A DNA stretch of 19,793 nucleotides from an uncultured Collinsella sp. Lineage in GTDB: Bacteria; Actinomycetota; Coriobacteriia; Coriobacteriales; Coriobacteriaceae. The stretch spans positions 1 through 19,793 of the forward strand of contig CABRZC010000032.1 in NCBI GenBank assembly GCA_902475375.1. The letters run 5' to 3'. The position numbers were made by a program, and so were the translations under genes. Positions 1-6,048 of the stretch are shown here, one piece after another. A model generated the notes under the pieces. It saw only the letters and a program-made list of their open reading frames with translations. It was not told the DNA's origin and did not search any database. Each line of letters opens with the position of its first letter. Position 1 is the stretch's first letter.

Positions 1-775
1 CCGTCTTAAGGTCGATAAGCACGAAGCAGCGCATCAGATAGTTGTAAAACACAAGGTCAATATAGAAATGGCGCCCATCAAAGGTGATGCGCTTTTGGCG
101 CGCCTCGAAAGCGAAGCCACGGCCAAGCTCCAGTAGGAACTTCTGAAGATGTGTGATGAGCGCCTGCTCTGGATCGCTCTCGCGAAACGCAGTATCGTCC
201 GAGAAACCTAAAAACTCCAGTACATATGGGTCGCGGATGATATCCTCGGGGCGACGAGCCGGGGCGCTCTTCTGGATTTCTTGGGCGGCGGCCTCCTTGT
301 CCTTGCTGGCAAGCAGGCGCTCGCGGAACATGGTGTTGATCTGGCGCTCGAGCTGACGCGTGCTCCAGCGAGAGTCAGCGCATTCGTTCATGTACCAGGC
401 GCGAGCTTCGGGGTCGGGAATGCGCATCAGCCTGCGGTAATGAGTCCAGCTCAATTCGCTACGCAGTGCGTCGCGAATTGGAAACGCAAGAAAGAACTGA
501 CGCATATTGCGAAGGTTTGCGATGCCAAAGCCTCTTCCGAAATCCGCTGTAAGCCTTCTGGAGAGGCCCGCAATCAATGCCTCTCCATATGCTGCGCGCT
601 CCTCTCCACCCTGTTCATCAACAATACTCTTGCCGATTTCCCAATATGCCTCAACCATCGCAAAGTTAACGGCGGTATAGGCCTTGTCGCGAGCGGCGTT
701 GAGAATCGAGGAAACCTGCTTGTAAAAACCTTTGGGCACGATTGCCGATTCTCCACGGTTTACCAGTTCGTCCAT
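1..775 (-). CDS. DUF1016 / YhcG-type PD-(D/E)XK nuclease family protein, 3' end cut by window edge
   Basis: I translated this minus-strand frame by hand. It is open from an ATG at 775 to the window edge, giving 258 residues with no stop. The N-terminal half has the helical DUF1016_N pattern (AYWEIGKSIVDEQGG, then GFGIANLRNMRQFF and ELSWTHYRRLMRI). The C-terminal half opens the nuclease-like domain (YVLEFLGF, then FYIDLVFYN at about 237-245 and LIDLKT at 253-258). D240, D255 and K257 fit the acidic/Lys core of PD-(D/E)XK folds. Family members usually run to about 330-370 residues, so roughly 80-110 residues lie outside the window. The role of the family is poorly defined; members are often found on genomic islands, and a DNA-processing or defence role is only inference. 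The SD before the ATG is weak (AGGAAAG, about 14 bases upstream). The gene is divergent from the one at 943. Confidence 0.88.
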   Translation of the reverse strand, partial: MDELVNRGESAIVPKGFYKQVSSILNAARDKAYTAVNFAMVEAYWEIGKSIVDEQGGEERAAYGEALIAGLSRRLTADFGRGFGIANLRNMRQFFLAFPIRDALRSELSWTHYRRLMRIPDPEARAWYMNECADSRWSTRQLERQINTMFRERLLASKDKEAAAQEIQKSAPARRPEDIIRDPYVLEFLGFSDDTAFRESDPEQALITHLQKFLLELGRGFAFEARQKRITFDGRHFYIDLVFYNYLMRCFVLIDLKT

Positions 776-868
776 CACTGTCGCCCCACTTTCCTCTTGT
801 GGAATGCATCTTTATCGCATTTAGTTTAAAGCCTCGCGCGGACACGAATTGCTGTGCTGTCTGACATC

Positions 869-897
869 TTCGCATGGGGCCTTGAGGTAGTTAAAAT
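869..897 (+). promoter_or_regulatory. candidate promoter of the small PH-like gene
   Basis: TTCGCA at 869-874, a 17-base spacer and TAAAAT at 892-897 resemble a housekeeping promoter (4/6 and 5/6 matches). Transcription would then begin near 904, which supports the ATG at 943 over the GTG at 898 as the start of the gene behind it. This is motif matching only. Confidence 0.4.
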
Positions 898-942
898 GTG
901 GCCATAGAGACAGTTTTAACGAACCCCATGGGGGTGACGCGC

Positions 943-1212
943 ATGGACAACAACACCTTGCTGTTCCAGGACAAAGGTTCGGGCGGGTTTAAAGACGTCA
1001 GGATCTACCCCAACCGCATCGAGGTGCTCAAGAAGGGCACTTTCGGCGGCAAGCATATCGAGATTGTCTACCTTAAGGACATCACGGGCGTTAACAGGAT
1101 CAAGGGCCGCAATGTTTTTCTGCGCAACAGGTTGTTGACTGCCTGTGTCTTTTGCCTGAGCAGCCGCTCCCGGGCTCAGGAATTCGTCAACGTGCTCAAT
1201 ATGGTGATGTGA
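943..1212 (+). CDS. small PH-like domain protein, function unknown
   Basis: This is an 89-residue protein rich in alternating beta-strand segments (TLLFQDKGSGGFKDVRIYP, then HIEIVYLKDITGV, then VFCLSS) with a short C-terminal helix (RSRAQEFVNVLNMV). The layout is that of a compact bacterial pleckstrin-homology-like fold; I cannot assign a named family with certainty. I chose the ATG at 943 because GGGGGTGA at 930-937 lies five bases before it. The frame is open back to a GTG at 898, which also has a plausible GAGGTAG before it and would add 15 residues, but a promoter-like element overlaps that start. The protein has no signal peptide or membrane segment, so it is probably cytoplasmic. It converges on the lipoprotein gene and shares the hairpin between them. 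Confidence 0.7.
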   Translation: MDNNTLLFQDKGSGGFKDVRIYPNRIEVLKKGTFGGKHIEIVYLKDITGVNRIKGRNVFLRNRLLTACVFCLSSRSRAQEFVNVLNMVM

Positions 1213-1230
1213 CCGGGCGCTTTCGAACAC

Positions 1231-1271
1231 AAAAAGCCGGGATGCAAGGAGTCACACCTTGCATCCCGGCT
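1231..1271 (-). terminator. intrinsic terminator of the lipoprotein gene
   Basis: A perfect 15-bp inverted repeat (1235-1249 with 1257-1271) closes a 7-base loop. Read on the minus strand, the stem is followed by TTTTT, so it ends the lipoprotein transcript 36 bases after its stop codon. The same hairpin may also stop readthrough from the convergent gene ending at 1212, although no T-run follows it on the plus strand. Confidence 0.8.
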
Positions 1272-1306
1272 GAGCTAAAACGGCGCTGCTGCATGCCGTT
1301 GGAGCT

Positions 1307-1900
1307 TTAGCGCTTGATCTCGATATCGTCGAGCTTAACGTCCATGGCCTCGGTTTTTGCCTCGGCGATGTCATCGGCAAATTCCAGAGACTTCATCATG
1401 GTTTCGACGGCATCCTTGTGCTCCTCGACATTGTCGATGCGCACGTAGACGCTGCCGCCGCCTGCTTCGGTGAAGTACTCAGTCGTCACGCCGCCCGAGT
1501 GTGTATAGGAAGCGTTGCGCCAAGTCTTGCCGTTGTACTTGACGGGGTCATTCTCGGTCCACTCAAAGCTGGCATTCCACTTTGCCTCGTAGTCGAACAG
1601 CTCGTCGGCGTTCTTGTCAGGATCGAAGACGGGGATGAAGCGGTCGCTGGCGTGCTCGCTCTCGGTGAACTTAAACTGGGCCCTGTCGGCCGTGTCGCCG
1701 GCAACATCGGTGATCTCAACGCCCTCGGGGACCTCGACCTTAAACCAAATGAAGTCGGTCCTCATATCCACGGCTGGCTTTTCTGCTCCGCCGCCACCGC
1801 CACTGCCGGTAGCGCCGCCGCTTCCGCCACAGCCCACCAGGGCAACCGCGGCAAAGAGACTGATGCAGAGGGTGAGAATCGCAAAGGCCTTCTTTTTCAT
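1307..1900 (-). CDS. secreted lipoprotein, function unknown
   Basis: This is a 197-residue protein with a classic lipoprotein signal: MKKKA start, hydrophobic stretch at about 5-22 and lipobox ALVGC with the lipidated Cys at 24. A Gly/Ser linker follows (about 25-39), then a folded domain of about 155 residues containing DFIWFKVEVPEGVEI, KWNASFEWTEND and GGVTTEYFTEAGGGSVYVRI. The aromatic-rich beta pattern suggests a beta-sandwich-like extracellular domain. I do not recognise the family. The start is well supported: GAGGAGG lies about 8 bases before the ATG. It is anchored on the outer face of the membrane and appears to be transcribed alone, with a strong terminator behind it. One copy of a 19-base repeat lies 73 bases upstream of the start. 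Confidence 0.85.
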   Translation of the reverse strand: MKKKAFAILTLCISLFAAVALVGCGGSGGATGSGGGGGAEKPAVDMRTDFIWFKVEVPEGVEITDVAGDTADRAQFKFTESEHASDRFIPVFDPDKNADELFDYEAKWNASFEWTENDPVKYNGKTWRNASYTHSGGVTTEYFTEAGGGSVYVRIDNVEEHKDAVETMMKSLEFADDIAEAKTEAMDVKLDDIEIKR

Positions 1901-1972
1901 GGTCGTGTCCTCCTCGATCTGTAACCGCCCATGGATTACCTGCTTTTACTGTACGCGTTGACGGCTCGCTAG

Positions 1973-1991
1973 GGTGGGCCATGTGTCCCAT
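1973..1991 (+). repeat. 19-base direct repeat, copy 1
   Basis: GGTGGGCCATGTGTCCCAT occurs here and again, identically, at 2181-2199. The core is an imperfect dyad of the form TGGGnCAnnTGnCCCA, the usual shape of a site bound by a dimeric regulator. This copy is 73 bases from the lipoprotein start. Confidence 0.7.
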
Positions 1992-2043
1992 TCTGAGGGC
2001 CGGATTTGCGCCGTTAAGTGGCAATATGTTCGGGCGCAAAAGA

Positions 2044-2072
2044 GGGGAGGGCCGATGTTGTCGGCCCTCCCC
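2044..2072 (-). terminator. orphan GC-rich hairpin, terminator-like on the minus strand
   Basis: A perfect 12-bp inverted repeat (GGGGAGGGCCGA at 2044-2055, its complement at 2061-2072) closes a 5-base loop. On the minus strand the stem is followed by TCTTTTG, a short T-run; on the plus strand no T-run follows. No gene is visible on the minus strand just upstream, so what it would terminate is unclear. It could equally be a structured intergenic repeat. Confidence 0.4.
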
Positions 2073-2180
2073 GGGGTTGGGTGCCCGTTGTTTTAATGGG
2101 GCGCGCGTACGTGGGCGTTGCCCCAACAGATTCCTTGTTTATAGATATGCCCCAGTTTGTGACGTCCGGAAGTCCCGAAA

Positions 2181-2199
2181 GGTGGGCCATGTGTCCCAT
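2181..2199 (+). repeat. 19-base direct repeat, copy 2
   Basis: Identical to the copy at 1973-1991 and in the same orientation, 208 bases away. It ends 7 bases before the -35-like TTGGCA of the promoter candidate at 2207, a typical place for an activator or repressor site. Confidence 0.7.
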
Positions 2200-2206
2200 G
2201 TTTGCG

Positions 2207-2235
2207 TTGGCATGGCCTATCGTGTGCCATAGAAA
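2207..2235 (+). promoter_or_regulatory. candidate promoter of the cyclodeaminase-folD operon
   Basis: TTGGCA at 2207-2212 (5/6 to TTGACA), a 17-base spacer and TAGAAA at 2230-2235 (4/6 to TATAAT). It would give a leader of about 120 bases before the first gene. This is motif evidence only. Confidence 0.4.
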
Positions 2236-2360
2236 TCCGCGATGGCCAGGTGTACTGACGCTAATGTGCTTATGGGCTAGACTTAGCATCATTACGTGTT
2301 TGATGCGGTTGGCCGGCGGTTGCCGCCCGACCGATCTATATGACTTGAAGGTGCATGCGT

Positions 2361-2993
2361 ATGAGCCAAGAGATGATGGACAAGACCTGTCGCGGGTTTG
2401 CCGAGGCGCTGGCCGCGCGCGAGCCGGTTCCTGGCGGTGGCAGCGCGAGCGCCTTTGTGGGCGCGCTGGGCGCCTCGCTGTGTGGAATGGTTGCCCGCTA
2501 CGGTGCGACCAATCCCGCGCTTGCTGATCGTGCGGATGACCTGACGCGCGCGTTTGCCCAGGCTGATGAGCTGGCGCAGGAACTAGTGGGTCTGGTTGCC
2601 GAGGATGTGCGCGCGTACGGCCAGGTGTCTGCGGCATACGGTATTCCTTGTGATGACCCGGCTCGACCCGTGGCGATTCAGGACGCGTTGCGCGTGGCGG
2701 CCATGCCACCGTATCGGATCATGGATGCCTGCGCCCGCGCGCTGGCGCTGCTCGAGGACATGGCCGACAAGGGTTCGCGCCAGTTGCTGTCCGACGTGGC
2801 ATGCGGCGCCGTGTTCTGCCGCGCCGCCATGCAAGGCGCGAGCCTGACGCTCTTTGCCAACACCACATCTATGAAAGACCGGGCGCGCGCCGAGGAACTC
2901 GAGGCGGCGTGCGATGAACTACTAGATACGTGGCTGCCGCGCGCCGATGCACTGGCGCGCCGTGCTGCTGACGCCGCAAGGAAGAGGGGATAG
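2361..2993 (+). CDS. cyclodeaminase/cyclohydrolase family protein (FTCD C-terminal / FchA-like)
   Basis: This is a 210-residue, all-helical protein of the family that includes formimino-THF cyclodeaminase and the clostridial methenyl-THF cyclohydrolase FchA. The family signature PVPGGGSASAFVGALGASL lies near residue 22, followed by the long helices typical of the fold and a C-terminal LFANTTSMKDRARAEELEAA segment. Length matches family members of about 205-215 residues. It acts in the cytosol on folate one-carbon units. I chose the ATG at 2361 because GAAGG ends nine bases before it; the ATG at 2355 would leave only three bases. The stop is 2 bases before the folD start, so the two are almost surely one transcript. 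That pairing favours a cyclohydrolase role over histidine breakdown, since no formiminotransferase or hut gene is visible nearby. Confidence 0.92.
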   Translation: MSQEMMDKTCRGFAEALAAREPVPGGGSASAFVGALGASLCGMVARYGATNPALADRADDLTRAFAQADELAQELVGLVAEDVRAYGQVSAAYGIPCDDPARPVAIQDALRVAAMPPYRIMDACARALALLEDMADKGSRQLLSDVACGAVFCRAAMQGASLTLFANTTSMKDRARAEELEAACDELLDTWLPRADALARRAADAARKRG

Positions 2994-2995
2994 CC

Positions 2996-3850
2996 ATGGC
3001 CGAACTGCTCAAGGGTGCTCCCGTTGCCCGCGCTTTGACCGAGGAACTTGCCGCTCGTTGCGCCGCCCTGCGCGAACAGGGCATCGTGCCGACACTGGCC
3101 ATCGTTCGTGTGGGCGAGCGCGAGGACGACCTGTCCTACGAGCGCGGCGCCCTCAAGCGCTGCGAGAAGATTGGCATTGAGGCTCGCCGCGTTTTGCTTC
3201 CCGCCGATGTTTCACAGGACGAGCTGTTGGCGGCTATTAAGGACATCGATGCCGACCCCGCTGTTCACGGCTGCCTGATGTTTCGTCCGTTGCCCGCTGG
3301 GCTTGACGAGGATGCAGTTGCCGCGGCACTCGAGCCCGCCAAGGATGTTGACTCCATGACGCCGGCCTCGCTGCTCACCACGCTTTCGGGGCGAGGCGAG
3401 GGCTTTGCTCCTTGCACGGCAGAAGCCGTGTTGGCGTTGCTGGACCATTACAGCGTTGAGCTGGATGGGGCCAAGGTCGCGGTCGTCGGTCGGTCGCTCG
3501 TGATTGGCCGTCCCGTTGCCGCCATGCTTACGGCTCGCAATGCCACGGTGACGATGTGCCATACGCATACGCGCGACTTGGCTGCCGAGTGCCGTGCGGC
3601 TGATATTGTGGTTGCGGCCGTTGGACGCGCACGCACGATTGGCGCGGATGCGGTTCGCGAGGGCCAGACGATCATCGATGTGGGCATTAACTGGGACGAG
3701 GCCGCTGGCAAGCTGGTCGGCGATGTCGATTTTGATGCTGCGGAACCGATCGTTGGCGCAATTACTCCCGTGCCGGGCGGCGTGGGGGCTGTAACGACGG
3801 CGATTCTCGCCAAGCACGTGATCGAGTCGGCGGAGCGCGCATCGAAATAG
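2996..3850 (+). CDS. folD: methylenetetrahydrofolate dehydrogenase, FolD family, with altered cyclohydrolase site
   Basis: This is a 284-residue, full-length FolD-family protein. The folate domain comes first (LAIVRVGEREDD, then KDVDS at 116-120). A Rossmann nucleotide-binding domain follows (VAVVGRSLVIGRPVAAML at about 161-178, ATVTMCHTHT, IIDVGIN) and then the C-terminal ITPVPGGVGAVT signature. Aligned by memory to the E. coli enzyme, Tyr50 is kept as Y48 and Asp121 as D119. The catalytic Lys54 is Ala52 and Gln98 is Phe96 (motif GCLMFRPLP instead of the usual VQLPLP). The dehydrogenase half looks intact. Because the Lys is needed for cyclohydrolase activity in characterised FolD/DC301 enzymes, this copy is probably dehydrogenase-only. 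It is cytosolic and links methylene-THF and methenyl-THF. The start lies 2 bases after the cyclodeaminase stop, so translation is likely coupled. Confidence 0.93.
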   Translation: MAELLKGAPVARALTEELAARCAALREQGIVPTLAIVRVGEREDDLSYERGALKRCEKIGIEARRVLLPADVSQDELLAAIKDIDADPAVHGCLMFRPLPAGLDEDAVAAALEPAKDVDSMTPASLLTTLSGRGEGFAPCTAEAVLALLDHYSVELDGAKVAVVGRSLVIGRPVAAMLTARNATVTMCHTHTRDLAAECRAADIVVAAVGRARTIGADAVREGQTIIDVGINWDEAAGKLVGDVDFDAAEPIVGAITPVPGGVGAVTTAILAKHVIESAERASK

Positions 3851-3875
3851 TCGTTTTTGACCACAGGGGTTGCCG

Positions 3876-3897
3876 GGGCGGCTGTTTCGCCCTTTTT
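3876..3897 (+). terminator. intrinsic terminator after folD
   Basis: GGGCG (3876-3880) pairs with CGCCC (3888-3892) around a 7-base loop, with one further G-T pair possible, and TTTTT follows directly. It is short, but correctly placed 25 bases behind the folD stop. Confidence 0.5.
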
Positions 3898-3951
3898 GCG
3901 CCGAAGCGATACACTGGTACCGTTTGATTTCTTCGCTCAAGGAGGATGCGC

Positions 3952-5475
3952 ATGCCGTGCACAACGATTTTGGTTGGTAAGAACGCGAGCGACGACGGGT
4001 CGACGCTGGTTGCCCGCAACGAGGACTCGTCCAACGGGGTGTTTGAGCCCAAGCGCATGCGTGTTGTGCACCCCGACGAGCAGCCGCGTGTCTACACGAG
4101 CGTCTTGAGCCACCTGAGCGTTGAGCTGCCCGATAATCCCATGCGTTATACAAGCGTCCCCGACGTTGTCCCCGGTCATGGCATTTGGGCCGAGGCCGGC
4201 TTCAACGAGCTCAATGTTGGCATGTCCGCAACCGAGACGCTCACCACCAACGAGCGCGTCCGCGGCGCCGATCCGCTCGTGGACTACGTGCCCGCCAAGG
4301 GCAACGAGGGCGAGGACGGCTATGTTCCGGCGCAGCCCGGTGGTTTGGGCGAGGAGGATATGGTGACCCTGGTGCTGCCGTACGCCAAGTCCGCCCGCGA
4401 CGGTGTGCGCATCCTGGGCGACCTGCTCGAGCGCTACGGCACCTACGAGAACAACGGCATCGCCTTTAGTGATGTTGACGAGATCTGGTGGCTCGAGACC
4501 ATCGGCGGCCACCACTGGATCGCCAAGCGCGTGCCCGATGATGCCTACGTGACCATGCCCAACCAGCTGGGTATCGATAGCTTTGACCTGGACGACGCCG
4601 AGGGCGCCCAGGTCGACCACATGTGCTCCGCCGACCTGCGCTCCTGGATGGCCGAGTGGCATCTGGATCTGACGCTGGGCGTTAAGGGCGATGGTCCCGC
4701 TGCGGTCTTTAACCCGCGCGAGGCCTTTGGCTCGCACAGCGACAGCGACCACGTCTACAACACGCCACGCGCCTGGTACATGCAGCGCTGCCTCAACCCC
4801 AGCGATGTGTGGGACGGTCCCGACGCCGACTACACGCCCGAGAGCGACGACATCCCCTGGAGCCGCGTGCCCGAGCGCAAGGTGACCATCGAGGACATCA
4901 AGTACGTGCTTTCGAGCCACTACCAGGGCACAGAGTACGACTGCTACGGCAGCAAGGGCACGCCCGCCACGCGCGGCGCCTATCGTCCCATCGGCATCAA
5001 CCGCAACAGCCAGCTTGCCGTGCTGCAGCTGCGCCCCTATGCGCAGCCGGCGTATCGCGCCGTGCAGTGGATGGCGTTTGGCTCCAACTCGTTTAACGCG
5101 CTCGTGCCGCTGTACGCCAATGTCGAGACCATGCCCGAGTACTATGCCGACACGCAGGCTCGCGTGACGTCCGAGAATTTCTATTGGGCAAATCGCCTGA
5201 TCGGTGCCTTGGCCGATGTTCGCTTCCATGAGTGCGGTCGCGCGGTCGAGGATTATCAGGAGAAAGTTGGCGGCATGGGCCACAAGCAGATCCACGACGT
5301 CGATGCCGCCGTGGCCGCGCTGCCCGAGGCCGAGGCGCCCGCCGAGCTCGCCCGCGCCAACGAGGCCTTTGCCGAGCTCGTGCGCGTGGAGACCGATGCC
5401 CTGTTGGGCAAGGTGCTCTACACCACGAGCTGTGCCATGAAGAACTCCTTCGCGATGAATGACAACGTAAGGTAA
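3952..5475 (+). CDS. peptidase family C69 dipeptidase (PepD-like)
   Basis: This is a 507-residue protein of the C69 dipeptidase family, Ntn-fold hydrolases that cleave dipeptides. The N-terminus MPCTTILVGKNASDDGS carries the conserved Cys that becomes the nucleophile after removal of the first residues, followed by STLVARNEDSS. Other family-type stretches are GHGIWAEAGFNELNVGMSAT, ETIGGHHWIAKRVPDD, NPREAFG and AYRPIGINRNSQLAVLQL. I chose the ATG at 3952 because AAGGAGG lies six bases before it. An ATG at 3946 directly abuts that motif and is unlikely. There is no signal peptide, so it is probably cytosolic and recycles dipeptides as an amino-acid source. It stands alone between terminators. 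Confidence 0.92.
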   Translation: MPCTTILVGKNASDDGSTLVARNEDSSNGVFEPKRMRVVHPDEQPRVYTSVLSHLSVELPDNPMRYTSVPDVVPGHGIWAEAGFNELNVGMSATETLTTNERVRGADPLVDYVPAKGNEGEDGYVPAQPGGLGEEDMVTLVLPYAKSARDGVRILGDLLERYGTYENNGIAFSDVDEIWWLETIGGHHWIAKRVPDDAYVTMPNQLGIDSFDLDDAEGAQVDHMCSADLRSWMAEWHLDLTLGVKGDGPAAVFNPREAFGSHSDSDHVYNTPRAWYMQRCLNPSDVWDGPDADYTPESDDIPWSRVPERKVTIEDIKYVLSSHYQGTEYDCYGSKGTPATRGAYRPIGINRNSQLAVLQLRPYAQPAYRAVQWMAFGSNSFNALVPLYANVETMPEYYADTQARVTSENFYWANRLIGALADVRFHECGRAVEDYQEKVGGMGHKQIHDVDAAVAALPEAEAPAELARANEAFAELVRVETDALLGKVLYTTSCAMKNSFAMNDNVR

Positions 5476-5493
5476 AGACGGCCTTGCGGCGAA

Positions 5494-5540
5494 CGAGCGG
5501 GACAAACGCCGTCAAAGGCTTCGCCCCGCTCGATTTCTAT
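5494..5540 (+). terminator. probable terminator after the C69 dipeptidase
   Basis: CGAGCGGG (5494-5501) pairs perfectly with CCCGCTCG (5525-5532) across a 23-base loop. The run ATTTCTAT follows. The large loop and imperfect T-run lower confidence. Confidence 0.4.
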
Positions 5541-5558
5541 CTTGGCGATAAAACGATT

Positions 5559-5588
5559 TTGTGTCGTTCGCCCAATCTTGGGTACAAG
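5559..5588 (+). promoter_or_regulatory. candidate promoter of the small helical protein / AarF operon
   Basis: TTGTGT at 5559-5564, an 18-base spacer and TACAAG at 5583-5588 form a weak promoter match about 35 bases before the start codon of the next gene and just behind the hairpin of the gene before. Confidence 0.3.
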
Positions 5589-5623
5589 AACGCCAATGCA
5601 GTTGTTCATGATTGGAGCCAACC

Positions 5624-6040
5624 ATGGTTATGAAATTCGATCAGCTTGTTAACGGTGCCATCAACGTGGGCTTCGGCGCCGCTGCCGTTGCCGTTGAGGG
5701 CGGCAAGAAGGTCCTTGACGACCTCAATACTAAGGGCGAGCAGGTCCGCAAGGACGCCGGCACCCCCGATATCGCCCGCAGCGTGTCCGATATGTTCGAG
5801 CAGGCCGGCGGCACCATTTCCGACCTGACCGAGCGCCTGGGCATGCAGGGCGAGACTGCGGCGCAGCGCGTGCTCGACGAGCTCATCCTGGCCCGCGTCC
5901 GCGTTATGACCGCCCCCGAGCGCACGGCCTTCCTGGCCCATGTGCGCGACATCGTCGACTCGGTCGAGGACAACGTGACTTCGGTGCCCGTCGAGTCCGT
6001 TGAGCCCGACGATGCAGAGGACACCGAAGAGGCCGAGTAG
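5624..6040 (+). CDS. small helical, phasin-like protein of unknown function
   Basis: This is a 138-residue protein, mostly amphipathic helix. A short Gly/Ala-rich segment (NVGFGAAAVAVEGGKK, about 12-27) is followed by charged helices (DDLNTKGEQVRKDAG, then SVSDMFEQAGGTISDLTERL) and an acidic tail ending DDAEDTEEAE. The shape recalls phasin-like or PHA-regulator-like coiled proteins, but I cannot name a family. The ATG at 5624 has GGAG six bases before it; the frame is open to a TTG at 5612, which overlaps that site. It stops 8 bases before the AarF/UbiB-type gene, so the two are probably co-transcribed. Small helical partners beside ABC1 kinases suggest a joint membrane or lipid role, which is inference. 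Confidence 0.8.
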   Translation: MVMKFDQLVNGAINVGFGAAAVAVEGGKKVLDDLNTKGEQVRKDAGTPDIARSVSDMFEQAGGTISDLTERLGMQGETAAQRVLDELILARVRVMTAPERTAFLAHVRDIVDSVEDNVTSVPVESVEPDDAEDTEEAE

Positions 6041-6048
6041 CAGCGCAG

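Larger units (their letters stand above)
1901..2360. other. 460-base intergenic region with a direct repeat, a hairpin and a promoter candidate
   Basis: No convincing gene is present; the open frames here are short or lie antisense to the next gene. The stretch separates the minus-strand lipoprotein gene from the plus-strand cyclodeaminase gene, so it must hold both promoters. It contains two copies of a 19-base repeat, a 12-bp hairpin at 2044-2072 and a promoter-like element at 2207-2235, each listed separately. Confidence 0.6.

Noticed and set aside
2073..2150. Possible tRNA-like folding in the intergenic region
   Set aside because: Short GC-rich hairpins exist, but no acceptor stem with TTC loop and anticodon arm could be assembled.
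2014..2709. 231-residue minus-strand open frame across the intergenic region and the cyclodeaminase gene
   Set aside because: It is Arg/Pro/His-rich without any domain, overlaps a clear plus-strand gene and has no convincing start.
3937..5505. 522-residue open frame antisense to the C69 dipeptidase gene
   Set aside because: The plus strand encodes a complete, recognisable dipeptidase with a good start; the antisense product is a His/Val/Gly-rich shadow.
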